Shown: piece by piece, positions 26,946 to 39,192 of the stretch
How the letters are laid out: the number at the start of each line of letters is the position of its first letter
How positions within the stretch are numbered: position 1 is the first letter of the stretch
From: Paramecium pentaurelia
Taxonomy: Eukaryota; Ciliophora; Oligohymenophorea; Peniculida; Parameciidae
DNA: 64,000 nucleotides
Assembly: GCA_905183005.1 (NCBI GenBank)
Contig: CAJJDO010000048.1
Coordinates: 169,498 to 233,497 of the forward strand
Reading direction: 5' to 3'
Program-made: the position numbers and the translations under genes
The notes under the pieces: generated by a model
Seen by the model: the letters and a program-made list of their open reading frames with translations, nothing else
Databases searched by the model: none
What the model was told of the DNA's origin: nothing

Positions 26946-28079
26946 TCATATAAAAAATATCATTAAATATGTGATCATCCATAGAGGCAATGTTATTATA
27001 GATAACAGATAACTGTTTAATAAAATAACTGCCACTATTTCTTCAGCTGATTATAAATATTATTTTGCCATTAATAATATATTAATTGATGGTGGAGTAC
27101 AAAATGTTAGAAATAACATAAACAACTAACATTAATCATCAATTATTTTCTAATTATGTACAAACATCACTATTAATAAACCTATTATTGGCATCAATAG
27201 TAATCTATTAAATACTATATATAATATTGTTGAATATTTTTCTGTTCTCTCTTAATTTGCAAAATATATTTAATATAGACTACTTCCAAGTATTAATAAA
27301 ATAATTGGAGAAGTAGCTCTTGATATTGTTGAAAGAGGTACAAAAATTGCATTATAAATTATTTAGTTTTAAAGTAATGTATTTTACACAGTTGGAATAC
27401 AAATAAAAATTATTGAAACTAAAGCTGCACATAAAGGAGCATTCCAAAATGTCTTTTTTTATTAATCATTTTCATTTTTAGATGGTTATTATATAAACAG
27501 AGGTAAATTCAATTAGTGTTATTATGGTACTGATAAATTTGTCATTTCTAAATCATTTTAACTATTTTCCTGTTATTCTAATATACTACGTCCTATCGTC
27601 CACCTAATTGAAGTCACTACTACAGTTTAAATTATCACTGTTGTAACAAGTATTGCCTCTATTTATTTTTCTGGTTAACCAGTCATCAATGAAAACCAAC
27701 TACTTAAACCATAACATAGTTATAATTGTAAATTAGTTGTATGAGGATTTGCAGAGGCTAATATTATTACAGAATTCAGTGATTTCTCTTTAATCCAATA
27801 TTTGTTACTAAGTATTCCAGCTATATAACCAAAAATTAAGCAAAGTAGAGTGATTATTATACATGGAATATACATATAAATGGTTTCTAGTGTTAAACTC
27901 TTTAAAAAGTTTGTAAATATTAGAGCTGGAATAAATAAATTCTCAGTCAAGCATGATAATTAACTTGTCAATTGTTTATTGATGATTTGCTTGTGACTTA
28001 GATAGGCTCCAAATCCACTTATAAGAAATACACCAAAAGTAGTAGGAACAACTGCTTTTAACATTGGTAATGTTTACAT
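26946..28079 (-). CDS. Auxin efflux carrier (AEC/Mem_trans) family transporter
   Basis: This is an intronless frame of 377 aa (ATG 28079, TGA 26946-26948), predicted to be a polytopic membrane transporter. Hydrophobic helices open the protein (KAVVPTTFGVFLISGFGAYL), followed by the family-typical FIPALIF segment and a GYIAGILSNKYW turn. After the conserved ANPHTTNLQL stretch there is a hydrophilic central loop (about residues 150-210). A second block of helices includes GLLIVMFVH and a PPSINILLMAKQY segment. The size and two-bundle layout with a central loop match PF03547 proteins, which export auxin in plants but also small acids in other organisms, so the substrate here cannot be assigned. 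It starts 71 bp from the divergent secreted protein gene. Confidence 0.75.
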
Positions 28080-28150
28080 TAGAAATTGAATTAATTTAAA
28101 AATAATTGAAAAATACTTAAAAAATACCGTGGTTAAATAAATTAATTATA

Positions 28151-29974
28151 ATGACGAAATATAGTCTTATTTTTTCTTTGCTTTTAATTTGTTGTTTTGG
28201 AAAGAAAACTATATATGATAGATTACATGGTACTCATATTGAAGAAGAATTTGATAATGAAGTTATTACAGAGATTACAATGTATGATGAGGAAGATCCT
28301 AAATTAAAATATGAAAAAATGATGAATACATTTATGAAATTAAGTATATAATTTATTATTCTATATAGATGAGACATAAGTTATTGGTTGTAGAAAAACA
28401 GATCATCATGAATTTTTTGGAATGTTTTTTTAGAATGCTGGAAGAATAGGAAATGGAGGTTAAAATAATATTAGATTAATCAAATATGAGGATGATTGTT
28501 ATGAATCTATGAGAGTATCATATGAAACTAATGAAGCAGAAAAGTATATTCAATATAATATTTTTTATTTTAGTCGAGTTTGTGTTACATTCACTCCAGG
28601 AAAATATAAAAATAGTTAACAATGTTCTGAATTTTATTTGATTGGTACAACTTTGAATTACAACATTGTTAATATTAAAGATTGTAAATATTATTTATAT
28701 ATATTATTTTAGAAAAAGAACATAGAGTCTATTTTAATTTTAGAAATCAAAAATAAATTGAAGCTTTCAAATATTCTGGTGCATATATATTTAGAACTTG
28801 TGATTATTTAGAAAATTGGTTTGGTGATCTTCTAATGACATTAGAATTATTCTTTGGTGGATTTTCTAGTAATCCTTATTTAGGTCCAATATTTGGAAGG
28901 TACAATTATATAAAAATATTAGTCATCCTCCTGATTGGATGGTAAGATCAAATATAGAATTAATAGAAAGAGCAACTGGTTATAGATGGTAAGAAAGACC
29001 TGATGTTGTTGTTGATTTAAAGGCAGATGAAGTAAATAATGGAGATTTTCTAGCAGTCACTAGATTTGATGGATTAGATTAAATTATAGAATGGGGAACT
29101 GGAGGTAGAATTGGACATAGTGCTATGATATTTGAAATTGATGGTGAAAAATATGTAATTGAATCATAAGATGCTTGGTATTGGCCAACAAAAAGAATAC
29201 AAAAAACTAAATGGGAAGATTGGAAAGTATATGCTAAAAATGCTGGATTTAATGTTGCTGTTTTACCATTGAGTCCAGAAAAAAGAGCATAATGGAATTA
29301 AGAAGCAGCTATGGAATATTGGAAAAAAATGGAAGGATAACCATATGGATATCATACATTTTTATTTGGTTGGATTGATACACCAAAAGATAATTATCCA
29401 AAAGCATTAAGTGCTGAATTTGCCACTTATTTGTTCTCTTTCATTGAAAAAATAGCACCTGGACCAATCACTTCTTTAGTAGGAGAAGCCTTAAATAAAA
29501 GATTAGGCACAGAAGGTTTATCAGTATCAGAAATTGCAATAGAAGCTGCAAAATAAGGAATAGAATTGGTAGAAAAAACTATATATATATATATTTTAGG
29601 GTGATTTATATGCTATGGTTGAAAAAGATGAATGGGTATATAGTGATGGTCCAAGTCAAGCATGTGCTGCCTTTGTAACTGCCATGTACAAAGCTGCTGG
29701 ATTATTCCAACCCTTCCATATTGAGGCACTTGAGTAATAATCATATAATTAATTTAGGTTTACACCAAAAGATATTTATCAATTGAAATTCTTTGATTCT
29801 AATTATGTAGTTCCAGAAAAATGCAAAAAGAATGATCCAGATCTTCCTTATTGTTAATTAATGGGAACTCACAGAATTGAATTAGAATGGTATAATACAG
29901 TTGAACCATATGAAAATATGAATGAAAGATGTCCAAGTATTCCTCCTGAATACATAAGACCTGATGGTTGTTGA
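28151..29974 (+). CDS. Secreted permuted papain-like (YiiX/C92-type) protein
   Basis: This predicts 553 aa after removing six introns (25, 30, 29, 23, 31 and 24 nt). A hydrophobic signal peptide begins it (residues 1-18, KYSLIFSLLLICC). The second half resembles circularly permuted NlpC/P60 hydrolases: a GDFLAVTRFDGLD strand, GGRIGHSAMIFE with the candidate catalytic His, an acidic/amide position in VIESQDAWYW, and later the candidate nucleophile in SQACAAFVTAMY. In permuted members His precedes Cys in sequence, as here. The N-terminal half is Cys-containing and unrecognised. Activity (peptidase, amidase or acyltransferase) cannot be told from sequence. The downstream IFT88 gene is convergent, 56 bp away. 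Confidence 0.7.
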
Positions 29975-30030
29975 TTTTTTACATAAAAAACAAAACAAAT
30001 TTATCAAATATATTTAAATTTTATATTATA

Positions 30031-32372
30031 TCAAGGTAAAAAGTTGTCCTCTACCCCATCTTAAAATTATTCATCATCTAAATTTTATCTTATATTCGTT
30101 TTAGGAGGTGGTTATTTATTGCCTCTCCTATTATTATAATAAAATTATAAATACCTTGTATTATTAGTGAAACTAACAGGATTATCATCTCCTTAAGGTA
30201 ATCGAACTTATTCATCTTCATTATTTATTAAATTTATATCTTGACCCTAATATCCTTCCATCATTTCCATTTCTCTTTCCAATTTTCTTAATTATCCTGC
30301 ATATTCTTCATATGGTAATCCCATTTCTCTACATAATTGAACTAAAAATCGAAGACCTAAAGTATTTAATACTTTTTAATACATTCAATATTATCAGGAT
30401 AATCAGAATAGATTTTCAAATAATTTCCTAATGCCTTTTAAAAATGTCCCATTCTTCTATAACAACTAGCTACCATTAATTTCCATTTTTCATCTCTTGT
30501 CTATACTTGTGCTGCTCTTTCAAAATATACACTTGCCTTTTCATACATTTCCTATTTCACATAATAAACTCCCAACCATGATATTGTATCTATATTTGTT
30601 GGTAAAATTCTATATGATTCTTAAAAATAATGTAATGCTTAAGGCTCATCATCTTCCTATAAATTTTATAATATTATTTACTCTTGCAAATAATGATCCT
30701 AATCTGGCTAGAATATTTGGATCATTTGGTACTTTATTCAATAATTCTAAATACCATTTCATTGCTTATTTTGAATTTCCAGTCATTTCATACAATGTAG
30801 CCATTTAAAATAAAACTTCAGGAATACATACAATAGTTTATAATTTATCTAATGCTTACAAAGATTCAACAAACATATTTAATTTTCTATTTACATATGC
30901 TAAATTATAAAGTGCTTCTATGCAATCTGCTTCAACACCTATAGCTTCTAAATATTATTCTTTGGCTCTTAAGAATTCATTTTTCACATATAAACAATTT
31001 CCTCTGTTTACTAAAGCCTTTGCATTATATCTATCATATGTGATAGCAATTTCAGCATATTTTTCAGCTTATTTATAATCATTCTCCAAAAAATACAAAA
31101 AGGATATGTTTGTAGCAATACGAGCCATAATTAACTTATCTTTTTTTTCAAATCCTTTTAATGTTTCAATAGATTTCTCAATATTCTTTTTTTTTAAATA
31201 GGCCATAGCCTTACATATTTCAATTTCTGTTTCAGCTTCAGGAAATGTTGAATTCTTAAGTTATTCTAAAATCCATTCATATCCAATTATGATATCATCT
31301 TCAATTAATGGAGCAATTAATTTTGCAGAAGTAACAATATAATAAATTGCTTCTCTTCTTCTTTCTTTAACATCCTCTCTTAATTTATCTGTAATAGTAG
31401 TTCCCTTGTTTTCATTATTTTCCTCTTCACTTTCTCCTGGTATATCAATTGTTAATAGAGTAACAAAGTAATCTTTCATTTTATTCTTATTTCCACTCAA
31501 ATACAAACAAATCATAAGATTAAATCCAGTTGGAAAATCAGGTGAGTTTTTAAGAATTTATTCATAAGTAGTGATTGCCTCTTTAATTTTTTCTTTGCCC
31601 AACCTAACTTGTGAATGACCAATATTTTTTTAGATTTTGAATCTCATTTCTTTAGATGTAGCAGGAATTAAATCTAAAGCCATTTTATACATTTTAATAG
31701 CAGTAGCATATTTCTTCTATTCAAAATAAATGTTACCCATATTGACTCTTAATCTTCCTGCTTGTGGGTATTGTTTACATTTAATTATTTCTTGATATTT
31801 TGCTAAAGCATCTGAATGTAGTCCATTAGTATGCAAAGCACATGCTTAAGTTAAAGCTACACAATAACTAAGATCTGTATTTATAGATTCTGCTAAATTT
31901 TATGCTTCTTTAGATTATCTTAATTTCTTTTCTTTATTAAATGCTTCTTTAGCCTTTTCTAAACATTCAGATAGATTGCCTCTTAATTTAGCCATAGCAC
32001 TCTATTCTATTAATGTATTGATTTCTTTTTCGATTGCTTTAAATTATTCTTCAGGATTAGTTTCAAGTTTAGGTTTATTCAAATTAATTTGATTTTGTGT
32101 AGAATTGAATGGATCCTTTTTTTAACCAAAATTAGCTTTCCTATTAGATGTCATAGGTCTTGCTTCTGCTTATGGTTATCTAGCTGCTGTTCCCAAAGGT
32201 TTTCCTCTAGATGGCTATGGTCCACCTGGTGCTGGTTATTATGCCTAAACTGATATGAATGATTTTTTACTCTGACATTTTCAAAATTATAATTATTGGT
32301 AGGTGGTTTACCACCAGTTTGATTGAAATTATTACCACTCATACCAAAAGCTCCATATTAAGATTAATTCAT
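30031..32372 (-). CDS. IFT88: Intraflagellar transport protein 88 homologue
   Basis: This predicts 745 aa after introns of 26 (32245-32270), 25, 26 and 27 nt. IFT88 is a TPR subunit of the IFT-B core that carries cargo along the ciliary axoneme and is required for ciliogenesis. The N-terminus is Gly/Pro/Arg-rich, ending in the typical ARPMTSNRKA. TPRs follow in two blocks around an acidic insert. Diagnostic stretches include the IAPLIEDDIIIGYEWILEQL region after the first block and NIECLRFLVQLCREMGL near the C-terminus; the latter is only restored by splicing the 26-nt intron, which supports the model. The last intron is 27 nt and lacks a stop, so retention would add nine residues. The start is 37 bp below the WASHC4 stop. 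Confidence 0.92.
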
Positions 32373-32409
32373 AATATAAATATATTATTATTATTTAAAT
32401 TTTGGTTAA

Positions 32410-35400
32410 TCATTCTCCAAGAAATAGAATTTTACATGAATTAAAAGCATAGAAGAACATTTAGAATTCATCATATTACATATTTAATTTACGTAATGAT
32501 AATTCTTTTTACATATTAATCTATAAATTATATTTAAATATTAATTACTTCGTCTGTTGCTCTTTATGATTAATTGGGTTTTGTTGTAGCTAAAGTTTTA
32601 GCTGATTTCATATCAAGAGTAAATTTATTTTTTATTTCTTTTCTCCAATGAAGAGAATCAAATTATGCTTTTTAATCTAATAAAGTTAAGAAAAATTGAA
32701 TTCCTAAAGTAAAACCATCATCCTATATTATTATAAATAGATATTTACACTAATAAATACTTCAGTAGTTGAATTCTTTTTACCTATTTGATCTTTTGAA
32801 ATTAACATTTTTTCAATGAAATTCAAAGTCAATGTAGGTACAATCAAATAAAATAGAGACAAATGTTCATTTTCTGGTGTATTGATACTTGAAAATGCCT
32901 TCAACAATAAATTTATATAATCAATTTTATCTGAAAAACTACTTTTATATAATGTAAATATCTCTTCTAATTCTTTTGCTGTACTAACTGTTGCATCTAT
33001 TATTAAATATCATATTAATATAATTACCACTAAATCCAGCTTCTCTTGTAAGTGATTCTAATTAAGTAGGATTGTATTAACTTGGAATATATTCTAAACA
33101 TTTTGAATTAACATGTAAAGCTGCTGATCTTAATAATCTAACAAATGCTAATGAATTTCCTATTTATGTTATTAAAGTTCTGAATTTATCAAGATAATTA
33201 GATCCATCATCAAATGTACCCATTTTCTTAATTTCCTTATATAATGCTTCTGCTCTATCATAAGGATATTAACCATCTAATTCATCTTTCTTTTCTCTAA
33301 AAAATCTATCTTCTCTTACTAAAGGTGATTGTATTAAATCATCAAATAAAAATTATGAAAACATTTGTATTTTTCTATTATTTACATTAATTAATATACT
33401 TTTATAAGAATTTATAGACACTATTAACAGTTGTACTCAATATACCAATACCATGTGTTCTTATTGAATCTGCTATTTATTAAATACTTATTGAATATAC
33501 TTATTTACTTTCTGATGTAACCTATATTAATTATATTAAATTTATATACTTAAACAAATTATTATTAATACAAATTATATGTGTATTTAGTAAAGAATTA
33601 TTAAATATTTTTGAGAACATTGAGTACATCAAAATTTCCTTAATCTACTGTTTAAGTTGGTAAATAAACATTAATTAAATTTAATCCAAATTTAGAATTA
33701 GCTAAACTTCTCATTTATTCATATGTTTCTTGATCATACATATTGAGTACATTAATATTATAGAATGTTTCATTTAATATTTGATTTATTTCAGTTCTCA
33801 AATTGACAATTGAATCAAATATTAATACATAATCAATATCTAATAATCTTTTTAAATCTTTCACTTATTATTTAAATGGATTTAATGCTGTTATTTTTTC
33901 AATTAATACTGTATGTACTTAAATTCTTAAATAATCTTCAATATCTCTAGCCAATGGTTATAAATATTAAGCATAAAATTCTTTAACAACATATTATCTA
34001 AAAGAATCAAATAATTCATCAGGATTTTCTAAATGCATACAATCTTTTAATTAAACTGAACAATCAGATACAGCATTCAATAAAAATTAAAATCTTTTTG
34101 CTTATGATGGATGTTAATAAATATATTAAAAGAATGAAGGTAATAATTCTCTACACCAATAAAAATAAGTACTTGCTGTCACTTTTCTTACATAATAAGG
34201 TAATAAAATTAATTTATCAAGTTTCCAAAGAATATTTCTGAAATCTTCTTTTTCTTAATTTGTGAATATATCTTTTGCAACCATAAAATCCATTAAAAAA
34301 TACATAGTTTACAATTTCAAAGGTGATAGCGTACTCTTTAGAATAGAATTCAATATTTATAATGCTCCCAATATTTCAGCACCTCCAGTACCAAAACTTT
34401 TTAAATTTGCCTTCATCTTCTCCAATACTTATTAAATAATTCTTTATCCATTTTTTGTTATATGATTTTATATTAAAGCAGGTTAGAATACATCATATTT
34501 TTATTCAAAATAATATTCTATTGCTTTTAACATTTCAACTGCCAAAACAACATCTTTTGATAATGATGTATCTAATGATTATTCTTCTAATCCAAAATGT
34601 CCTAATAATAATGCTTATAATAGATTTCTTGTTTAAGATGCAATTGTTAATCCTTACAATACTAAAATTACTCTCTAATTCATTCTCTCTTCTATATATT
34701 TCTATGCTCTTTCTCTATCAATTTTATCAATATTATTAAATGAAGCTTAACTACATGAAAATGAGTCAACTCTAACTATCCAAGTAGTGAATGCAACATA
34801 TTAAGCAGTTAATGAACTTTAAAATGAACCTGATAATCTTTATAAATAATTCTTAAAATTGGCTATAGGATCTTTTGGATCCATTGTCTGACTCTTTTTT
34901 GTTAATGGAGTGACTTCCATAAGGAATTTACTTAAATAACATAATACTTAAGAATGTCCATCAACCATTGGAACTTTCTTTTATAGAGACCAAAGATTCT
35001 TCCATAGATCTCTATTTTCATCATTTTGATATAATTATCTTACAAGTGCATAAACACAAAATGTAGGTAATAATAAATCTCTTTCAAACATTTCTTTAGC
35101 AGTTCCTAAAGTTTTATCAAATAATTCATATCTTTCTTTGAGATATGTATTGAGTACATTAAAGAATTCTTTATTATTTTTAATTGCAGGTATATTGGCA
35201 TTTTTCTCTTTTCCTGTTTTCTCATGAACATTTTAATCCCAATTCTATGCTAAAACAGATTAGAGACAAGAACCAGATAATACTGTTTTATCTAATCTAA
35301 TCATAATTTTTTCTAATTGTTTAACATTTTAAGCATTAGAATTGAATTTAGTAGGATCTGGTTTAACAATTTTTAACATTCTCTTACAATAATTCCAATG

Positions 35401-36159
35401 TTCTTATAAATAATCATTCTATTCTACAACATTATCTAAGACATAAATAAGTTACAATGCTCTTCCTATTGTATCTAATGGAAAATTTAAGTTAAATATT
35501 TTAATTATTTTAGAAATTGGATCTTTTTTATTGTAAAGTAAATTCAATTGATTAACTAAATGGGTGATGTAATTGATGAGTTTTTTAATTATGTCATATA
35601 TTTACTTAAATTAACCAAGCATTCTACATATCATGATTTCAGCTTCTCCATCAGTCAATTTTCTCTCTTCTTCTAAATGGAGATCTGCCAATTCACCATA
35701 AATAGTTAATTTATCAAGGAATTTATAGAACTATAGAATAATATTTATAAAAATACTTGATCTTCTATTTATCTGATTTAATTATCAATGAATACAAAGG
35801 ATGCACTAATCTTATCAAAAACTTTGTTGTCTGACTTCATAAAATCAAATAATCCCATGTTCTTTTCATAAACCATGAAATGACTCTGAATTATGCTTTC
35901 ATAATCAGGTTATGTCAATGGGATTTGATAATCTTCTTCAAATGCTGAAAAATTAACAATGTGATTATTATATAACTCATTAAACTTTTAGAAGTATTCC
36001 TCATAAGGTTTAGCTGATAATATATGATTAGTGATTACATGCAGTTAATACTTCTTTTCCAAATAGACCATCATCTTCTAAATCTATATCTTCCTCTTCA
36101 TCAAAATAATTTTGTTTCTTCTACTCTTCCTTTTGTTGTTGGAATCTATTTTTCTTCAT
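32410..36159 (-). CDS. WASHC4: WASH complex subunit 4 (SWIP) homologue
   Basis: This predicts 1,186 aa, close to the animal protein, with seven introns of 25-31 nt (sum 189 nt, frame exact). SWIP is a core subunit of the WASH complex, which activates Arp2/3 on endosomes. Recognisable conserved stretches are IADSIRTHGIGILSTTVN, VREDRFFREKKDELDG with YPYDRAEALYKEIKK, LITQIGNSLAFVRLLRSAAL, FYLIVPTLTLNFIE, and DDGFTLGIQFFLTLLDQ with FDSLHWRK. Reading through the last 28-nt intron would end the protein early; splicing it restores the family's C-terminal EF..FFYAFNSCKILF motif and moves the stop to 32410-32412. It lies between SEC24 (36 bp upstream) and IFT88, all on the minus strand. Confidence 0.9.
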
Positions 36160-36195
36160 TGTATATTATTATTATATATAAATATATTAATAAAA

Positions 36196-38532
36196 TCAAC
36201 CAATATATTGTACAAATTGATTATATCCCATTCTATAATTCTTATTAAAATCATCATAAATTAAGTTTTGAAAGAAAACCTCTTCCCAATAACTCTTACA
36301 TCCTTATTTTACTATATACAATGGTGCATATTTAGTATACTTATTGCTAATAATAATAATAAAAATTGTATATTTACTTTCTCAATTCAGTAATTAAATA
36401 ATGTAGTTTATCATTTATAGGGCTTTTAGAATTGGAATAGAGATTGTCTTCTATTAAATTAACACTAAGATATTATTTCCCAAAAATATCAGCCATTTGA
36501 TTTTCATCATGTATTCTAGTTATTATTAAAGATTCAATACTTGCATATAAACAATATCAAACAATAACCACAATCCATAAGCAATAATCCTCCATTCGAA
36601 ACTTCCTCCAAAACCAAAGATATTGGTTATGGATATATGAAATACCCACTGTCATCATATATGCAATCCTATTCTTACAAATTGGAAATATTGTATAATT
36701 ATGGTACAATGTATGTAACCAATTCATCAACATTTAAATATTGAAAAATTGATCTTAAGTAATTCATATAATCTGTTAGAACTGATTATTGATCATAAGC
36801 ATAGTTGAGTATTTAAGATTTCATGATTCCTAACATATAAGAATGCAATGAATCAAGTGGTTCTTTGAAAATCTTACAATTATTAGATATTGATCTAGTT
36901 GCAGTAATTAAGAAATCTTTGGTTTGAATACAATCTTTAACATCTTTGGCAATATTTAATTAAGATAGAGCTATTTTAAACAATGAGATTGCTAAACATG
37001 ATTAATCAATTTGAGAGTAGATTGTTTTTATTGAATTACTAATTGGTATACAAAAATTATGAACACGTATTCTTCTTTCTCCTTAGGTTGAAGTATAAAG
37101 TAATGCAGTTTATATATATAAATTATCATAAGGAGCTCTAGGTTAATTCAATTCTAATTCATACATTAATACCTTTTGACTATTATATATATTATATATA
37201 CTTACTCTTCTGTACAATTAACATTAAGTAGATCTGCATTTTTTATTGAATAATTACCATAGACACTTTTGATTTTCCATCCAATTGATGATCGAATTCT
37301 GAAAACTGATTCCCAAGTATAATCTCTATCTAAGATTGCACGAAAATCATAATAAAATTTTTGAGCTTAAAATAATATAAATATTTACTATAAATAGTAG
37401 GATCATCATAAAAAAAGATATCACCATTCAAAAATTTGACTAATTAATTTAGTGTACCAATATTATTGAATCCACAAGGAATAATAAAGATTGAAGGACA
37501 AATATAGTTCAAATGCATTTTTTCAGTAATTTATTTTAATAAATTATTAGTAGGTTAAAAGTGATACTAAGGAGATTTAGAATTCTCAGTATTATTCAAT
37601 TCTTTGATTGGTGAAGATGATAAAATAATCAATTTGCCACCATTATCTTACATAATCTTTGAGGCCAAATTAAATGCTTGAATAAATTAAGTACTCTTTA
37701 ATTATGGTTTAGGAAAGAGATTATCTAATTGATTAAGAAAGGCCACAATAATATCTTTAGAATCTTACAAATTAAACAAATAATCGTCTGGTGTTGGTAT
37801 TTCATTGTCATCTGTTAACACATACATTTATACTTATTTTAATTTAGAATTGAAATTGTACAAATGTATACAAGTGTCAAATGTAATGAATCCAAACAAT
37901 GTTCTTTAATTAAATTTATCTTCCAAAATCATATCCTTAATGATCTATCCCATAATACCTAGAACTTCTTGACTCTTATATGACACGTCAATCATAAAAA
38001 AATATGCAGGTGCCATTGGTGGTCTCATTTAATATTCTTATCCTGCTCTGATATCATATGATCCATTAGTCAAATCAGGTCTCTTCTCTAAATCTTCAGG
38101 TTTAATGAAGTTTTTTGGTATTTTTATTATACATGTACAAATGTTACATCTTAAATAATCCTCATCTTTCAATTACTCCATAAAAGGATTAATGTAAGCT
38201 TTACAATTCTAACATCTCAAAATTGGATTGCTCCCATAATTTACAGTTGGGAATCCTTATTTTGTGGATAAGCCATAAGGTTGAATAATCACAGCAAATG
38301 GAATTTTGGCTTCCATATACAATTATTTAGTTCTTGGAAACACTCTAGATGTAATCCTTATGTTATTAATTGAATTGTATTGTTAATAAGCATCTAGATT
38401 TTTGAGAACTTCAGAATCCTATTTTTCTATTGTTTATTTTCCAAGCTCTTAAGCATAGGGCTCTGGTTATTATTATTATTACAGGGAATCCAATCTGCCA
38501 CTCTTTTCTAATATTTTCCTATGAACACTCAT
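36196..38532 (-). CDS. SEC24: COPII coat protein SEC24 homologue
   Basis: This predicts 743 aa after four introns (23, 26, 25 and 31 nt). SEC24 is the cargo-selecting half of the COPII inner coat on ER exit sites. Domains in order: a short Gln-rich N-terminus; a zinc finger with LRCQNCKAYINPF and LRCNICTCIIK; the trunk (vWA-like) domain starting at RPPMAPAYFFMIDVS, with NGGKLIILSSSP later; beta-sandwich and helical regions (VFRIRSSIGWKI); and a gelsolin-like domain (VSNGGLLLMDCGYCLILF). It ends in a conserved tail with YAPLYIVKQG and LIYDDFNKNY. The last two segments require splicing of the final introns. The N-terminal extension is much shorter than in animal SEC24. It is divergent from NDUFA5 with only 24 bp between starts. 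Confidence 0.92.
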
Positions 38533-38556
38533 TTTATTATTAATTATTAAATATAA
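38533..38556. promoter_or_regulatory. 24-bp divergent intergenic region
   Basis: Only 24 bp (all A/T) separate the SEC24 ATG (38532, minus) from the NDUFA5 ATG (38557, plus). Any upstream promoter elements for each gene must overlap or lie inside the other gene's 5' coding region. Confidence 0.7.
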
Positions 38557-39154
38557 ATGATTCATACACTCTATAGATTGATACCCAGATTCAGATTTGC
38601 CACAACACTTGGATCATCCAATGTAGCTTCTGGTAATTAGACATCAGCAACTCAATCAAATCCAATTCCTGTTTATTTAAGACCTTATGAAGCCAAGAAG
38701 TATGAGGTACCATCATCTAAAATCAAATTAACTACTGGATACAGTTTCCTTGATGTTGAGCCTATGCCAAGAGCAAAGATAATGAAGTTATGCTATACAA
38801 TACTTGATAAATTAAAGGCAGAAATCCCCGAAGGTGTTCTTTACAGAATATACACAGAAGAGAAACTAAAATATATTATGCGAATTACAGATGAAATAGA
38901 GGATATTAGATAGCTTGAAGAGGAATTTGGTTTTGAATAAATTGAATTTCTTATTTAATAACTTGCCAAAGAAGTTGACTTAGTTGATCAAATGAAGTAT
39001 ACTAACTTTTTTATAATTTTATAGATATTATAAACCTTGGGAGAAGACACAAGATGATAGTACATTTGAATTGCTTAGATAACCACATCCTGCTTTGAAG
39101 CATTAAAGAAACGAAAAGCCATCCAGAGAATAAACTAAATTTATTGGAAATTGA
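38557..39154 (+). CDS. NDUFA5: Mitochondrial complex I subunit NDUFA5
   Basis: This predicts 189 aa with one 28-nt intron. It is a nuclear-encoded accessory subunit (ETC_C1_NDUFA5 family) of the matrix arm of NADH:ubiquinone oxidoreductase. The first 20 or so residues (MIHTLYRLIPRFRFATTL) form an Arg-rich presequence without acidic residues, typical of mitochondrial import. The family signature follows: TTGYSFLDVEP, the PRAKIMKLCYTILDKLKAEIP helix, RIYTEEKLKYI, and after the intron YYKPWEKTQ. The C-terminal tail is longer than in the roughly 116-aa animal protein. Confidence 0.9.
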
Positions 39155-39192
39155 TATTCACAATAATAATAACAATAATAAATATTATCTTC

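Noticed and set aside
30497..30808. Plus-strand 103-codon frame
   Set aside because: It is antisense to IFT88 exons, whose identity and introns are well supported.
34455..34739. Plus-strand 94-codon hydrophobic frame
   Set aside because: It is antisense to WASHC4 coding sequence; the Leu/Ile richness is what antisense of this AT-rich coding sequence gives.
36024..36248. Plus-strand 74-codon frame over the WASHC4/SEC24 junction
   Set aside because: It spans the antisense of two well-supported genes and the 36-bp spacer between them.
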